NCBI GenBank assembly: GCA_037952775.1
Contig: JBANAY010000004.1
Span: forward strand, 14,942,001-15,006,000
Direction: 5' to 3'
DNA length: 64,000 nt
Source of the DNA: Clonostachys chloroleuca
Taxonomy: Eukaryota; Ascomycota; Sordariomycetes; Hypocreales; Bionectriaceae
Of the stretch, positions 1 to 12,190 are shown piece by piece. Both the position numbers and the translations under genes were made by a program. The first letter of the stretch is position 1. Every line of letters starts with the position of its first letter. The notes beneath the pieces are model-generated. The model ran no database searches and was not told the origin of the DNA. It was given only the letters and a program-made list of their open reading frames with translations.

Positions 1-1677
1 GCCGGTCCATGAGATGCAGTACCCCAACCCCAAGCTTTGATCCGAGCTATGATCCAATCTTTGCTTTTTTGCCTCGACATCGTACTGACCGCTGTAACCC
101 TGCTTGGTGTAGCTGGTAGTGATAGAACCGCACCGCGTATGCTAAATTTTCACGTTAATCCAAGCCCCTATCGGGGGTGTACCTTGAAGCCCAAAATTTG
201 GATGATGTTCAACGGTCGGTGCGAAGTCCAATGAAAGAGAGCGCAGGTCAGCCAGTGGATACGATTTTAGCACAACGGAATCCCCGGCCCGGAGCTTATG
301 ACAGGAGTCGTAGGCTAACGTGGCTTCTCTTGTCCCTTCGAACGTCATAGAGTCTTCCGTTGGGGGCCAATTGGCCATGCCCTGAGATCCGGGCTGGGTG
401 CAGACCCTGGTTCCGTCTCCCAAGGCCACGGTCACGGTATGGACATCCCAAATCACAGCACGAGGCAACGCTGTCCCGGCACTCCTAAAGCAGTAAGGAC
501 CCGCAGATTTCAGGATTACATTCTTCTAGGCTCAGGGATTGAGACCAATGCGTTTGTACGAGGTATGGGTCCTTCGAATCACGGTATTCGGCAACCCTTG
601 ACGGAAGCCGTATCTCTTATTCGTTATTCATTTTCACAAAATGAAACAAATGGGTGAATTTTCAAACTCGTGGCTAAGAATCCTTCACAAAATGAGCTTC
701 AGGTCGCTGGATATCGCCTGCTAGTGGTCGCATAACGAACACAACAGGTGTCACACTTTATCAAGCATGTTATTGGGCGAAGAGTTGGGGCTAGACGGTG
801 TGCCGAAAGAACTTTTGTATTAAGACTGATCTGCATTCACATGGAAGTGTTTTTGATCACGGGAATGGACCACGTTGTTGGTTCGTTGTTGGTTCATGTG
901 TGATCGTGCTGCATGATCGACACCCAGTTACAAGCGCCGTGACAATGATTGGACACCGTCGAAGCACGGCGGCAAACACACTGCACTGGGAGGGGTTGGG
1001 ATAGCGCGGAGTCATATGACGGATGGAAGTTTTCTCGAAGGTACACCGATAAATTGCACTCGTGTGAGAGAAGTTGCTCGGGTATGGGCCGGGGTTCAGC
1101 ACCAAGAAATCCTTGTCGTCAGTTTTTAGGATAGGCACCAGCCCTCAGAATAGACCACACAGCCTATAATATCGGGTGTCTAGGACGTATCCGCGGTGGC
1201 GGGGAGCGGCTCGGCGGATACATGACCGTTTCCAAGTCAGCCTCGCTTAGAGGCCTGGCTCAAGTGTGGGCTCCAACCCTGGATGGATAACCCTGCAATT
1301 CGCAAAACTTGTTGCCATATTTGTGGGTGCGCTTTGAGAGAACACGATACTTATTGTGATCACCCGTTGCAACCTGAAAGGGGTAATCCAGCGCATGCCC
1401 GATGTCGTTCGATGGCGGTCAGGGTGCCTGCGTGCGCTACTCCAGGAAGAATTTTCAGTTTGAAAGCGGCATAGTTCCACCCTTTGCTCATTTTCTAGAG
1501 TCTCTGTGCAATCCTAGTAGCATCATCCCTAGGTGGTATATTGCTTCCATTAAAAGGAGTAATAATGATTCAACGGAAAAAGGTTTTACCAGTCATGGTG
1601 TGGTGTGTCTAAATACTTCTGAGACCATTCTCAACGACGCCCAATAGTGAAATTTGGAGCCTCTCGCCTCTTCCTAC
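1..1677. other. No supported gene; left flank
   Basis: I see no gene here that I can defend. Short open frames exist on both strands (for example 142-468 on the minus strand) but none shows a recognisable domain, a credible splice pattern or a family-like composition. The stretch ends just downstream of the membrane protein gene whose stop codon is at 1678. Confidence 0.5.
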
Positions 1678-3040
1678 TTACGCCTCAACGTCGGTGACAG
1701 TGTATTTTGGGCCCTTGGCGAACTTGTCCTGAGGAACGATGTGCTCCTCGCTTGTGTTTTGGTGTGTGTCCTGGATATCACTAAGCTTGATGTTCGGGCC
1801 CATTTCAATCCGTGAATTGGCGCTCTTTTTATAAGAACGACCCTGCGACCCGATCGAACCCCACGGAATGAACTTCAGCAGAGGCCGCAACGCGGCAAGG
1901 GAGGCAGTGAAGATGGTAAGTCCCAGCTCAGTGATCGAACTGATAATACAAGTTAGCATGACTTCTCTAACACACATTGTTTCTATTTGGTAGCTGCTGG
2001 TACTCACAAAACAAATGTTACAAGGTAAGCGTTGGCAGCTTCGACACCAGTTGGGGACTTCATATTGGCGACATCGAGCAGATATTTCAGCCGCAGGACG
2101 GTTGCAATGGAGCTCCTAGTCACTTGGGTTAGAGAGCTGTAACAGACTGACTGATTCCAGACCGTGTTTTTACTTACACTACTCCCATTCCAAGAAGGAA
2201 TATCACCGATGCCTTCATCTTTGGGCTTAGCTGGACGCCTCGTAGTAGGAAGACTGGAATAATCTGCAAAGGTAATTGTTAACATCATCTGACGACTCCC
2301 GAGAGCAAGAAACACCATTGTACTCACAGCGTAAAGAAAGCTAGACGCGATGTCCATGGACGAAATGGCATATCCGACATTCCCCAGCGTCTTGGCCGAC
2401 ATGCATGTCCCTTCACCCACTCCCCAAGCAAGGGATAAAGGCCGGCACTGCAGTCCAACCATTACGCTCGTAACCGTTGTCCATACCGCCATAATACCGA
2501 CCGACGCTTCCAATATTCTTTGAATCACATTGTTACTGCTAGCGAGACGATAAAGAACGAGCGCCACGCTGACTTTAGCAACAAACACGAGAATCACGTA
2601 TTCGATGGTCGAAATGACGAAGAACTATGCGGTCGATTAGAATATGTTCCAACATTGAGCACCGGGAGACCAAACCAACCTTGACGGCGGTCACGACATC
2701 ATAGTCTGGGTTGGGTGAATCATCTCCATATCCAGCCTTGACTGATATAAAGGTGCAGGTGCAGAGAATGATAAACCCAGCCTGGTGATCTGTTAGCTGG
2801 TGTCGTGCGAGTCAAAGGGACAGCAAGGCATTGGTTTCTCACATGAGCCAAGACCATGGCATAGTCGTCGTATCCGAAGGACTTGCTAATGATTGTCCGC
2901 ACGTACACTCTCAAGCCTACGCAGAGCGTATTGACGGCTAAGAAGACGATCATCGCCGGTTGGATGCTGTCTCGAGCCCACATTGTGCTTGTATTTGTAC
3001 TATACTCGCACTCCGGTATCCAAGATTGATGTTCAGGCAA
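1678..3040 (-). CDS. Fungal rhodopsin-like integral membrane protein (SAT4-type)
   Basis: Six exons can be read: 2843-3040, 2680-2781, 2328-2624, 2178-2263, 2008-2115 and 1678-1939. They join in frame to about 350 residues, the usual size of this family. All introns are GT-AG, and a CTAATC branch-like sequence precedes the 2625 acceptor. The protein has about seven hydrophobic segments. The final core ends in ASLAALRPLLKFIPWGS, which matches the conserved end of the membrane core in the fungal rhodopsin-like (PF20684) family, followed by a polar tail. The family's biochemical role is mostly unknown; members sit in membranes and are very numerous in ascomycetes. The start at 3040 is the first ATG in frame; an internal ATG (MWARDS) at about 2983 is an alternative. 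The neighbours give no hint of partners. Confidence 0.85.
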
Positions 3041-4428
3041 AGTCTTTGGGCTTCACGGTTGCAAAAAGTAGAACATGGCCATCAACGAAGAAGTCAAAAC
3101 AAAAAAGAGGTCTCACGATGCTGCTTTTCAGTCAAAACTCCAATGCAACGCTGTAGGGGTGCTCCTGCAGCTTGCATGTCTTCTCGTGGATTCGGCGCTA
3201 CGGGCGCGTTGTGATGAACCAACACTGAAATGAGTTCCAGCCCCTTGTGTCCAGTTAGCGAGCTCAGCTTGGAAGAGATGTGCATCTCATCTCCTCATTC
3301 CTGCAGGTCCGGGCCAGGGGGCGGGGAGGAGCGTTGGATCCCGCAAGGGCTGAATCCATGATCATTGGGCTGCATACGGCAATCGAAACAGAAAGTGGCG
3401 AAATTTACGACCGGAGAGCTGAGACACCTTATTGCAAAGTGATTGCATTGGTTCGTCGCAGGTTATATTCCCCGCAATTAAGAGCTGTTGGTTGACATGT
3501 CGACAGTGATTTGCAATCGCCGACGATGTTATCACCGATGCCGCAGGGCGATCCGCGTCTTTGCTTTCCGCATCAGACCACCACGACCGACCGCAAATGG
3601 CTCGCCGTTTAGATGAGTTATTCTAAATGTTTGTGATCTATTAGCTTTGGGAGAGATCCGTGATGCTTTGGACGGTCTTCGAGGGCTCTGCGCCTCTGAC
3701 CTGCATGTCAGACCTGCATATGATTTTCGCTCTGCGTTTACATGCTCAGGCTCCCGACGCAAATTCAGCGGTGCGTCCAGTCTTGGCCAAGCAGTGAGAC
3801 AATATCTCCATACGCATCCGAATGGGTCTGCTGCAGGTGGGATGGAGTGCCCCTGTCCCCTGCAACTTGGATGTAACCTCCCAGGTTGTTGCCCTGTTGG
3901 TGCATAGCAACAAGACTACGCCACGTTTCTGGAGACATCACAACATGCATTGCTCTCACAATGGAAAGTGTTGCACTCTGAGGCTGATATTCGAGGACTC
4001 ATTCCATCTGGGGGAGTAGAACTCGTCAGTGAGGTTTCTACTGAAAGAATCCGCTGCTATTGACGTGACGGCGATCTTATATCTAGCCAGGAAGTGCGGA
4101 GCGGGCCACGCTCGGCTCGGGCAATCCCGTTAGAAACTAAGCCGAAGAAGTAGCCCTTGGACCAACGCTTACTGGCCATCCTGGGCAGCAGGAAATTGGG
4201 TTACATATGTCTTTCATAATGGATAGAATAAACCCCCTTTTCATAAGCATGAACCAAAGATCCCTTACTGCTTGCATCACGCGCGCGGATCTCATCAGCT
4301 GCCATAAAAGTACGGGGTACCTCATGCAGCGAATATAAATTCCTCCGAATGAGCCCTTTTTCTGTCACCAAACCAGCAAGCTAGATCTCAATCATCTCAC
4401 ATCGGTATCCCACCTCACTTCAATCAAA
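3041..4428. promoter_or_regulatory. Intergenic region between divergent genes
   Basis: This 1.4 kb lies between the minus-strand membrane protein and the plus-strand kinase-like gene, so it must hold both promoters. No open frame in it resembles a known protein. A tataaat-like sequence at about 4333 and a pyrimidine/CA-rich stretch just before 4429 fit a fungal core promoter and leader. No specific operator was recognised. Confidence 0.4.
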
Positions 4429-5535
4429 ATGGCCGAATCCGTTGCACTTATGACCTCTATCGCCGATTCGGCAATCACTTCGAAGATACAGGCCGTGTCT
4501 CTTGAACCGGAGCTTCCGGTCAGACCCGGAGATGTCACTGCTGACTGGCTCTCACGCGTCCTGGCCCGCAAGGTCAAGACCGCGACGATTGACAGGATCA
4601 TGCCGGGCACAGCGACCAAGGTCTTTGTGACTGTCACGTTCGATGAAGCTGGCGCAGTTCCTGTCAAATTATGCGTCAAGGGAGGGTTCAATCCCGACCT
4701 TATCCAGATGATGCCCTTCGTTGTCATGATCTACCAGCGTGAGGTTGATTTCTACAACAATGTGGCCCCGCTGCTCGAGCACATGGACCTTCCAAAGTCC
4801 TGGTGGGCAGAGCACAGTTCCGAACAGGGAATCATCATCATGGAGGATCTGGAGGCTGCTGGCCACTCTTTCGGAAGTCCCTCCAAGTCTTGGTCAATGC
4901 CCAGTGTGCTCACAGGCATTGAACAGTTGGCAGCACTGCACGCCAGGACCTGGGGTGTCAGAAATGCTGACTATCCATGGCTGACGTCCGATTATGACCA
5001 GGCGCTTCTCCACCTCATGCAGACTTACGAGCAGGTGGTCCATTCTCCAGGTCGGCCGACCATCCCTGAGTACATGAAGGACCAGGATCGAATGACGGCA
5101 GTTCTCAAGAAGCATTACGCCTCCCGCAACCCCAAGTTCAACTGCCTTTTGCATGGAGATAGCCACGTCTCCAACACGTATCTCGTCAACGGAAAAACGC
5201 GGTTCCTCGACTGGCAGATGATCCACATCGGCTCCGCGTTTCATGATGTGGCTTATTTTATTGGCGGCGCGCTTGATATCCAGACGCGTCGGCGCCGTGA
5301 GCTTGACATTCTCGAATATTATCTTCGTACCCTAGAGAAGCTGGGAGGGCCAGTTCTTTACCTGAAAGATGAAGATGTCATGTTAGAGTATAAGAAGTCC
5401 TTCTTGGCTGGGGTCGGACCGATGATGTGTCCGTACGAGATGCAGCCTAGGGAGTGGGTATTTCCCATGGCGGAGAGATATGCTGCTGCCCTGCACGATC
5501 ACAATGTCTTGCAGCTTGTCGAAGCACTCCCATGA
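4429..5535 (+). CDS. APH / ecdysteroid-kinase-like small-molecule phosphotransferase
   Basis: This is an uninterrupted frame of 368 residues, a normal length for the choline/aminoglycoside/ecdysteroid kinase-like fold. The Brenner-type catalytic loop is visible as LLHGDSHVSNTYL with H242, D244 and N249. The metal-binding Asp follows at 261 in FLDWQMIHIGSAFHDVAYFI. A hydrophobic strand GIIIMEDL in the first half fits the hinge of the ATP site. These residues suggest a working kinase that moves phosphate from ATP to a hydroxyl of a small molecule; the substrate cannot be told from sequence. The start at 4429 follows a CA-rich leader (caaaATGgcc) and no other ATG competes. There are no introns. 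Its link to the catabolic genes further right is only by proximity. Confidence 0.88.
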   Translation: MAESVALMTSIADSAITSKIQAVSLEPELPVRPGDVTADWLSRVLARKVKTATIDRIMPGTATKVFVTVTFDEAGAVPVKLCVKGGFNPDLIQMMPFVVMIYQREVDFYNNVAPLLEHMDLPKSWWAEHSSEQGIIIMEDLEAAGHSFGSPSKSWSMPSVLTGIEQLAALHARTWGVRNADYPWLTSDYDQALLHLMQTYEQVVHSPGRPTIPEYMKDQDRMTAVLKKHYASRNPKFNCLLHGDSHVSNTYLVNGKTRFLDWQMIHIGSAFHDVAYFIGGALDIQTRRRRELDILEYYLRTLEKLGGPVLYLKDEDVMLEYKKSFLAGVGPMMCPYEMQPREWVFPMAERYAAALHDHNVLQLVEALP

Positions 5536-6723
5536 GGGTAGTGCAAGATACTGGTATGCGTCTTTCCAACTTGAACATTCTCAGCTTGCTCGTCATTGCT
5601 GACAACTTTCACTTTCCAGACTTGGGAGCGACTTTTGAAGTGATTTTTCATGCGTGGTATTAGGAGTATTGTGGGAGTTATTCTTGTAGAGCATTTGCTA
5701 GCCTCTGTGCATTCTATGCAATATGACTTAGCCAGCTCTGGTCAAATTACCCTTGTACATAGTGTTGCTTTAATCATCCAGAACTGAATCTCAAACAGTC
5801 GATTGACAGTGATGAGCAGTAGAAAAGCTGTGCCATGTAAAATATGAAACGCACAACCTTGTAGTCCGGGGTGGCGGAGAACCGACCGTCCTTAAAACCG
5901 ACCTCCAGCCGACCCCTAGTCATATCTTTGAAAGGCTATTGGCCCATTTGTGTATTGTGTATTTCGACCTTTGCATTAATAGTTATGAGCTGAGGCTTTG
6001 AGCCAGTCGGGTGATATTATTTTACAGGGGTCGGTTATTCCCCCTAACTTGGTACACGTACGCGAACGAGGCGTGAAGCAGATGCAGGGATTGTTACCAT
6101 GTAGCCAATGCAGCATGGTAAACACAACTCATCATGTTCACCTATGATTTACTATTAACAAAAATAGATGTTGAAAGAGTCTCTTCAGAATTCCTTATTC
6201 CCCACATAAACATAAGGCTTTTGGAGTCTGTAACTATCAACTTCTACTACATACACCTAGTTTCTTCATCATTGGCAACAACCTGGACTAGCTATAAGGT
6301 ATCAGCCGCTTACTGGCCACATGGAGGAATGAGGGGACTAGCAATGGTGTGATTTGTTGACTCGGGTCGGTGGCCTGAGGAGGTTATTTCCATCCGAAAA
6401 AGAAAAAGTGTGTCAATCATGCGGCTTCAGATGCCAAGTTGAACTTTACTATTGGAGAAGATTCAAGCCTATAAACAGTCTCTTGGTCTCTAATCTAAAG
6501 CTAAAGTTGAAGATGCGATAGAGTAGGCGATTCTCTAATAGCTATACATAAAATAGGTAAGTTAATCAAACATTCGGATATTACACAGTGCTCAAATATA
6601 TCCCGGGGGAACCTCTACTACGCCCACGCCTAGATTTGCTTGCTTATCGGAGATCGAAGTCTGTCTCCTTCCAAGCGGGTTTGCCGGGCTATGACGTACA
6701 TTTTAGCAGTGCCCTCACTTCGA
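5536..6723. other. Intergenic, convergent 3' ends
   Basis: The kinase-like gene and the permease gene converge here, so only terminators and 3' UTRs are expected. The sequence turns AT-rich towards 6600. I see no open frame with family resemblance, no RNA gene and no clear repeat. Confidence 0.4.
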
Positions 6724-8549
6724 CTAGTTGGCAAGTTCCTTGATCTTAACTCCTTCGTTCTTCTCCATGCCAAGATCTCCCTCGACAATGGTCCCGTCAG
6801 ACTCATGACCTGCATTGTTGAGAGTGGAATCGGTGTCCATAGCTTCCTTCCTCCTGGCATCAAGAGCCTTCATGTCGATTACCGGGCCGGTGAAGGAGTT
6901 TTTCTTGCCCATGAACCAGAACACGAAAATGGAAGCTGTTGCCACGGACACGACGATAGGGACGTAGTTCATGTTCATTGCTGTGATGGGCAAGGTAGTC
7001 GGGAAGCAGAAGAGGATGTTGAGTCCGAAAACCCACAGAACAGATAGGGCGTTAATGATGACGCCGTATCTCCCAAGGTTGAACCAGCGGGGTGGTAGTA
7101 TCCGATCCCGGCCTCGGAAAAGGACGATTGCTTGTGGAAGGACAATTGAGGTCTGGATAAAGATGATGGTCGCGTTCACCATCGCAGAAAAAGCTGTTGT
7201 CGACCCGAGGAAAATGAGGCCGTATGCCTAAATGACATGCTGGTGAGCTTTCAGCCAGTAGTTGGTGGTGTTAAGGGCCCCCCTTACCGTGATGAATGAT
7301 GCTGACAAAAGCATTGAATTGACGGGGACATCGAAATAGGGGTTGACCTTTTGCCAGAGATGCGAGAATGGAAGGACGTCGTCGCGCGACACTGCCCAGA
7401 CTGTGCGTGATCCTGTGGTAGCTAGAGTAGACAGGGGAGTTAGCAGATTGTTTAGGTTGGCAGGCAATGTCAGAAACTCACTAGAGGCGATCAAAGTGCT
7501 GAACTGGAACATTGAAAAAACACCCAAGAGCACCGAGGCGGCTAACTTTGACTCAGTTGCCTGTAGGTAAATCTCGAATAGAGGCAGGCCTGTAGCAGTA
7601 TTCAGAACTGAGTCAATATCCTTGATAGCGTAGAGTAGAGCACTCGCAAAAGGGAACGCTGTGAGGAACCCCGTGACAACTGGAAAGATGGTCACCAGTG
7701 GAACGTTCTTGGAAGGATTGGGAATCTCCTCAGCTAACTTCGCAGCACAGTCGCCACCCATAAACGCATACACTGCATTCCCCATAGCAAGTAAGAAGCC
7801 GAAACCGTCGCTTGACCAGCCAGTGTGCGTTTCCATGTTGGTGAAGATGAATTCGGCTGACTGATGATCCCCCCGAGCAACGACGAACATGGTGATCATT
7901 GTTGAGGTCATTGTTATAAGCGCAAACACGAACATCATCTTGTTGAAATACGGGATCCAGTTGGCCGCGAAGATATTAAAGGACGCGGCTAGCCAGACGA
8001 ACGTAACAAACAGCAGATATTTCTGCCAGGCCTGCGGTTCATAGTCCGTATTCCAGGCCACCACAATATTCAAAATAGTCCCAGCAACAAAATTAGCTAC
8101 TGCGCCTGCTGAGAACCACCAACCAATAACGCTTAACATGGCCGTACTATTTGGTTCTGATTAGCTGACTTTCTATGAGGGAAAAATAAAACAAAACAAA
8201 AACTGTTCAGGTAGACCTAGACCTACAGAAAAGCCGCAAATGCTCGGTAGTCATCGCTCGCAACCATGTAGGACCAGTAATACTGGGCACCAGAAACAGG
8301 ATATGCGGAAGCCAGTTCGGCCATGCCGGCAGCCACGACGGTTGTCATTGTGCCTGCGACGAGAAGAGACCACATCACTCCGCCGGAAGATGCAGCCCTA
8401 AGCCCAATGCCCATCGATGAGCCTGTCCCTTGCCAGGTGCCGGTCATGGTAAATGACAGGGCGCCGAGAGACCACAGCGAGAAGCGCCGGGGCATCTGAG
8501 ACTCGTAGCCGGCGGCTTCCAGCTCGTTTTCATCTTTCTCCGAAGACAT
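6724..8549 (-). CDS. APC-family amino acid / GABA / choline permease
   Basis: Four exons, 8227-8549, 7482-8146, 7288-7421 and 6724-7227, join in frame to 541 residues, the family's usual length. All introns are GT-AG and short. About twelve hydrophobic segments are present. Family marks include the N-terminal GALSFTMTGTWQGTGSSMG, AELASAYPVSGAQYYW in the second helix region, and AEEIPNPSKNVPLV in the middle, which is the conserved EEIPNP loop of fungal GABA/choline/amino acid permeases. It would carry an amine or amino acid across a membrane together with protons. The N terminus before the first helix is short and acidic, and the C-terminal tail is polar. No break is seen. It lies head to head with the MFS transporter at 9584, sharing about 1 kb of promoter. 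The exact substrate cannot be inferred. Confidence 0.93.
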
Positions 8550-9583
8550 GTTTTCGGCCGTGGCTGAGTGCTCGTTGCGAAAAGGGAAAATGATGCCGTG
8601 AAGGTAATAATGCCTCTACCTCGAGATCTTGATTTCATGTTTTCTTTCTTCGGTTCTTCAATGGGATATATCCTTGGAATAACTGGGAGAGGAGAGGGAG
8701 ATTTGGTATGCAGACCCTGATAAGGCTGCATGCCAGTCGACGGCGGGTGGTTGAACCACGATGTCCATCGCCAATCCCTCTCCCTTCAACTGGGGACTCA
8801 TCAGCGATCGAGGAAACTGGCAGTATGTTATCTCCGGCAACTTTCTTGGTTGACTTCATCATGAATAATTGAACAAGATTGTGGGTGACAAAAACGCCCG
8901 CTGCACCAGCTTCTGGCATGTAGCCCACTCTCAGACCCAACCTCCTTCTCACCCCATCAGATCATTGAGAGTGCACGTCGATAAGAAGTGAGATGATGAA
9001 ATGAAGAAGAAGCTTGATATATTAAAATTACCATTGCATCCATCATCAAGATGCCAAATGCAATTTGGGCTTCGTTTCAGTTGAACGTCAGAGTCAGCAA
9101 CCTCTATTGTACAGGGCGTGCGGCCGATACGAGACCATATGTCTCCCTTGTTTTATGGGGAAGCCCCTCAATATGACCGACATGACTTACCTGGTCGCGC
9201 TAAACAGAATCACAGGTGCGAGCTGCTGCCTCTTGCTGGCGCGCATGAGGGCCTTTGCTCAACCGGCAGGGATATATCAACCCAGATATCTATCTCCACG
9301 AGCCTGCCCGATGGAGGGGAATAGCACGGTTTGGGAATTCTGCAGGGGATTGACAGACCCGCCAGATAAGCCGGCCCTGGGTAAAACGCACTGGTTGGTC
9401 CAGCCTGCATCTGGAGATAACAGTCGCGACTCGTGCAGCGGACGATCTTCACCTGTTGTCACGTGTAGCTCGTATGTAACCCACCCCGCACGGCTCTAAG
9501 ATCCCGTTCCGTCTCCTTTATCTCGCTCAACTTCGACCGTCAACACCGATCTAGCTTGGAGTTTCCCTTTCTGCCACGTCAAC
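8550..9583. promoter_or_regulatory. Divergent promoter between two transporter genes
   Basis: This 1 kb separates the starts of the permease (minus) and the MFS transporter (plus). It contains GATAA-type sites, for example cagataagcc near 9363 and ggagataaca near 9413, and a CACGTG box near 9459. GATA sites are the known binding sites of fungal nitrogen regulators, so nitrogen control of both transporters is a reasonable guess. A frame at 9065-9499 is not protein-like. Confidence 0.45.
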
Positions 9584-11198
9584 ATGTCTCATCAGCCTTC
9601 TCGACAGAGATCCAGCAGCACATCTGCGGCTTTAGTTGGCAGGGAGCTGGCTGCCGATCCCGACATCGCGAAGCGGGTACTCAGAAAAATTGACTACACC
9701 ATCATTCCGTTGTTGTTTGTAACCTACATGTTCAATTTTATGGATAAGACTATCCTGTCGAGCGCCGCGGTATTTGGACTGAGAGAAGACAATGTACGTT
9801 CATTGGGAGGGTGATCAAGTGGTGTGACCTGCCAAAACAGTAGTTGATTTTGTTTTGTTTTTGAAGAATCTCAAGAACCAAGAGTACAGCTGGGTTGGAA
9901 GCATATTCTACTTTGGCTACCTTGTTTTCGAATACCCAGCTACCATACTCATCGCTCGCTTGCCCACGGCTCGATATCTCACGGTCAACACTGTCTTCTG
10001 GGGCATAGTCGTAGCGCTCACGGCAGCATGCTCGAATTTTGCCGGACTTATGACGGTGCGGTTCCTCCTTGGAATGGCGGAAGCTAGCATCACTCCGGGC
10101 TTCATGTTTCTCACCTCGACATGGTATACCCGAGATGAAATGCCTACTCGTGTGGGCATTTGGTTCGCCGGAAATTCGTGTGGAGGCTTGGCTTCCAGCT
10201 TGCTGGCCTTTGGTGTTGGCCACATCGGCGACCACGTACACCCTTGGAGATGGATGTACATCATTCTCGGCGTGGGTACATTTCTATGGGCTATTCCCAT
10301 CTTCCTCTTACTCCCCGATTCCATCTCCACCGCTCGTTTCCTTACGCCGGAGGAGCGGCAGGTCGCTGCCAACCGCACTGCTACTGCAGGCACGGGCAGC
10401 ACCGAGAACGCACGGTGGAAGCTCAACCAGGTCAAGGAGTGCCTTATTGACCCTAAAACCTGGTTTATCTTTTTCATCCAGTTGCTCACTCAGATCCCAA
10501 ATGGCGGTACGCAGAGCTTCAACAACATCGTAATCACATCATTTGGTTTCACGGAGTTGCAGTCTACATTAATCAACATCCCATATTCATTGATCTGCGC
10601 TGGGATCATCGCTGTTACAGGCTTATTAGCTGGCCGCTACCGTAGCCTTAACTGCTTATTGATCGTCATCGTTGTAATCCCTTGCATCGTTGGTGCCGCT
10701 ATCATATACCACCGCGATAAGGTTGCCCATGGCATCCAGCTCTTCGCCTATTTTCTCCTATCGTCAGGTCCTGCAGCAGTTCCGTTAAACATGTCACTGG
10801 TACAATCTAACTACCGTGGAGTGACGAAGAAAATGACAATCACGGCAATAATGTTTATGGCCTACTGTGCCGGGAACATTGCCGGTCCGCATTTCTTCCG
10901 CCACACTGAGGCGCCTAGATACGAAACTGCTTTTCAGACTATTTTGATTTGTTATGTCCTCGTTATCGGATTGGCGATAGGCTTGCGATTCTATCTCCAG
11001 TGGATAAATAGACGGCGGACCCTCGAGGAGGGCATTGAGGGAAACGCAGGCGCATCGGGTTTGCTGAAGAATGACAAAGTCACCACGACTATCACAGAGT
11101 CTACTCTCCGCCAGACAACCAACGAGCCGAGCCCTGAACTGGAAGATGATGAAGATGTGACAGATTGGGAGACTGTGGGCTTCAGATATCGCCTCTAG
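9584..11198 (+). CDS. MFS transporter, allantoate permease (Dal5) family
   Basis: Two exons, 9584-9793 and 9867-11198, join in frame to 513 residues; the 73-base intron is GTACGT...AAG. The N-terminal motif RKIDYTIIPLLFVTYMFNFM, with the aspartate in the first helix, and the block FLLGMAEASITPGFMFLTS followed by WYTRDEMPTRVGIWFAGN are typical of the anion:cation symporter (Dal5/Tna1) branch. Twelve hydrophobic segments are expected and seen, with a long polar loop in the middle (about 225-255) and an acidic cytoplasmic tail (ELEDDEDVTDWE). Family members import allantoate, nicotinate, vitamins or other carboxylates. No frame break is present. Position beside catabolic enzymes suggests uptake of a pathway substrate, but that is inference. 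Confidence 0.93.
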
Positions 11199-11509
11199 AG
11201 CCCCAATCATTAAATGGCGGCTAAGGACTAGCCTAGAAGCACCGCATTTATTTCCTGATCGTTCAGACAATCTAGGAATATTCAGATGGTCATTACATTC
11301 TGGGAGAGTGGACGTATTGAGATTTTCCCTTCGGATCCTAGTCTGACAGGCGACGTATGCGAGAGAAGTCAAAACCTTTTTTACTACGGTCAACTCCATA
11401 AGAAAAGTCCATCACTCTTTTCCTGCTCTTTGTCCATGAATGACTTTCAGGATATGTGCATCTGTCTTCGAAGATCCTAAGACCGAATTGGGAGTGGGAC
11501 AGGCACCCC

Positions 11510-12190
11510 TAACGGTTCAACCACCACAAAGTCTCTGATAATTGCACTATGGATTCGACAGGATGATGACTACTACATTATAGTCCTCGATACTCTCGGC
11601 CCTTCGCTCGACGATCTTCTTAACTACTACAGCCGAAAGTTTTCACTCAAGACCATCCTCATCATCGCCAACCAGGCCCTCTCTCGGCATTAACTATATC
11701 CATTCCGAAGCCTTTCTCCATTATGATATCAAGCCGGACAATTTCCTTATAGGAGTCAGCAAGTTAGTAAATATACTTTACGCCATCGACTTCAGCCTGG
11801 CAAAGGAGTTCGACGATACGGAGCAGGATCAGCGCTAGGAGAGTCACACCTTTAGCGGTACCAGTCAACACGCCAGCCTCAATAATCACAACCGGCTGGA
11901 TGCATACTCATAAAACAAAGATGCTTCTTCTTTTGGTTGAAATTAGGACAGAACAGTCTTAGGGGGACAATCTGGAGCCTCTGGGAGATATATTTTTATA
12001 CCTAGCCCGAGGCTTATTGCCGTAGCAGGGCCTGAAGGCGGCGACCGACGAGGAGAAGAATAAGCTGATAAAGAAGAAAAAGCTAACTTTATCTATAGAA
12101 ACGCTCTATAAGGGGCTTCCCAACGAGTTCATCACATACATCAACTACACCCGGTCGCTCAAGTTTGATAATCGGCTAGATTACGTATGG
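11510..12190 (+). pseudogene. Decayed casein kinase I-like protein kinase
   Basis: Pieces of a casein kinase I catalytic domain can be read in different frames. Around 11555-11680 the sequence reads DDDYYIIVLDTLGPSLDDLL then SRKFSLKTILIIANQ, matching the hinge and following helix. Next comes HYDIKPDNFLIG (about 11720-11755), in which the catalytic-loop HRD is HYD, and then IDFSLAKEF where the DFG is DFS. Stops and frame changes follow. At 12090-12180 GLPNEFITYINYTRSLKFD is recognisable as the C-lobe block of CK1. Both catalytic motifs are altered, and several frame changes and stops break the chain, so no kinase can be made. The N-lobe with the glycine loop is not recognisable. This is a dead copy, not a divergent working gene. 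Confidence 0.8.

Noticed and set aside
142..468. 108-residue minus-strand frame at the left edge
   Set aside because: Composition is not absurd, but I recognise no domain, no motif and no splice partners. It could be a gene end cut by the window; not enough to call.
9065..9499. 144-residue plus-strand frame in the transporter promoter
   Set aside because: Lies wholly in the divergent promoter, has a low-complexity Cys/Pro/Ser mix and no family resemblance.
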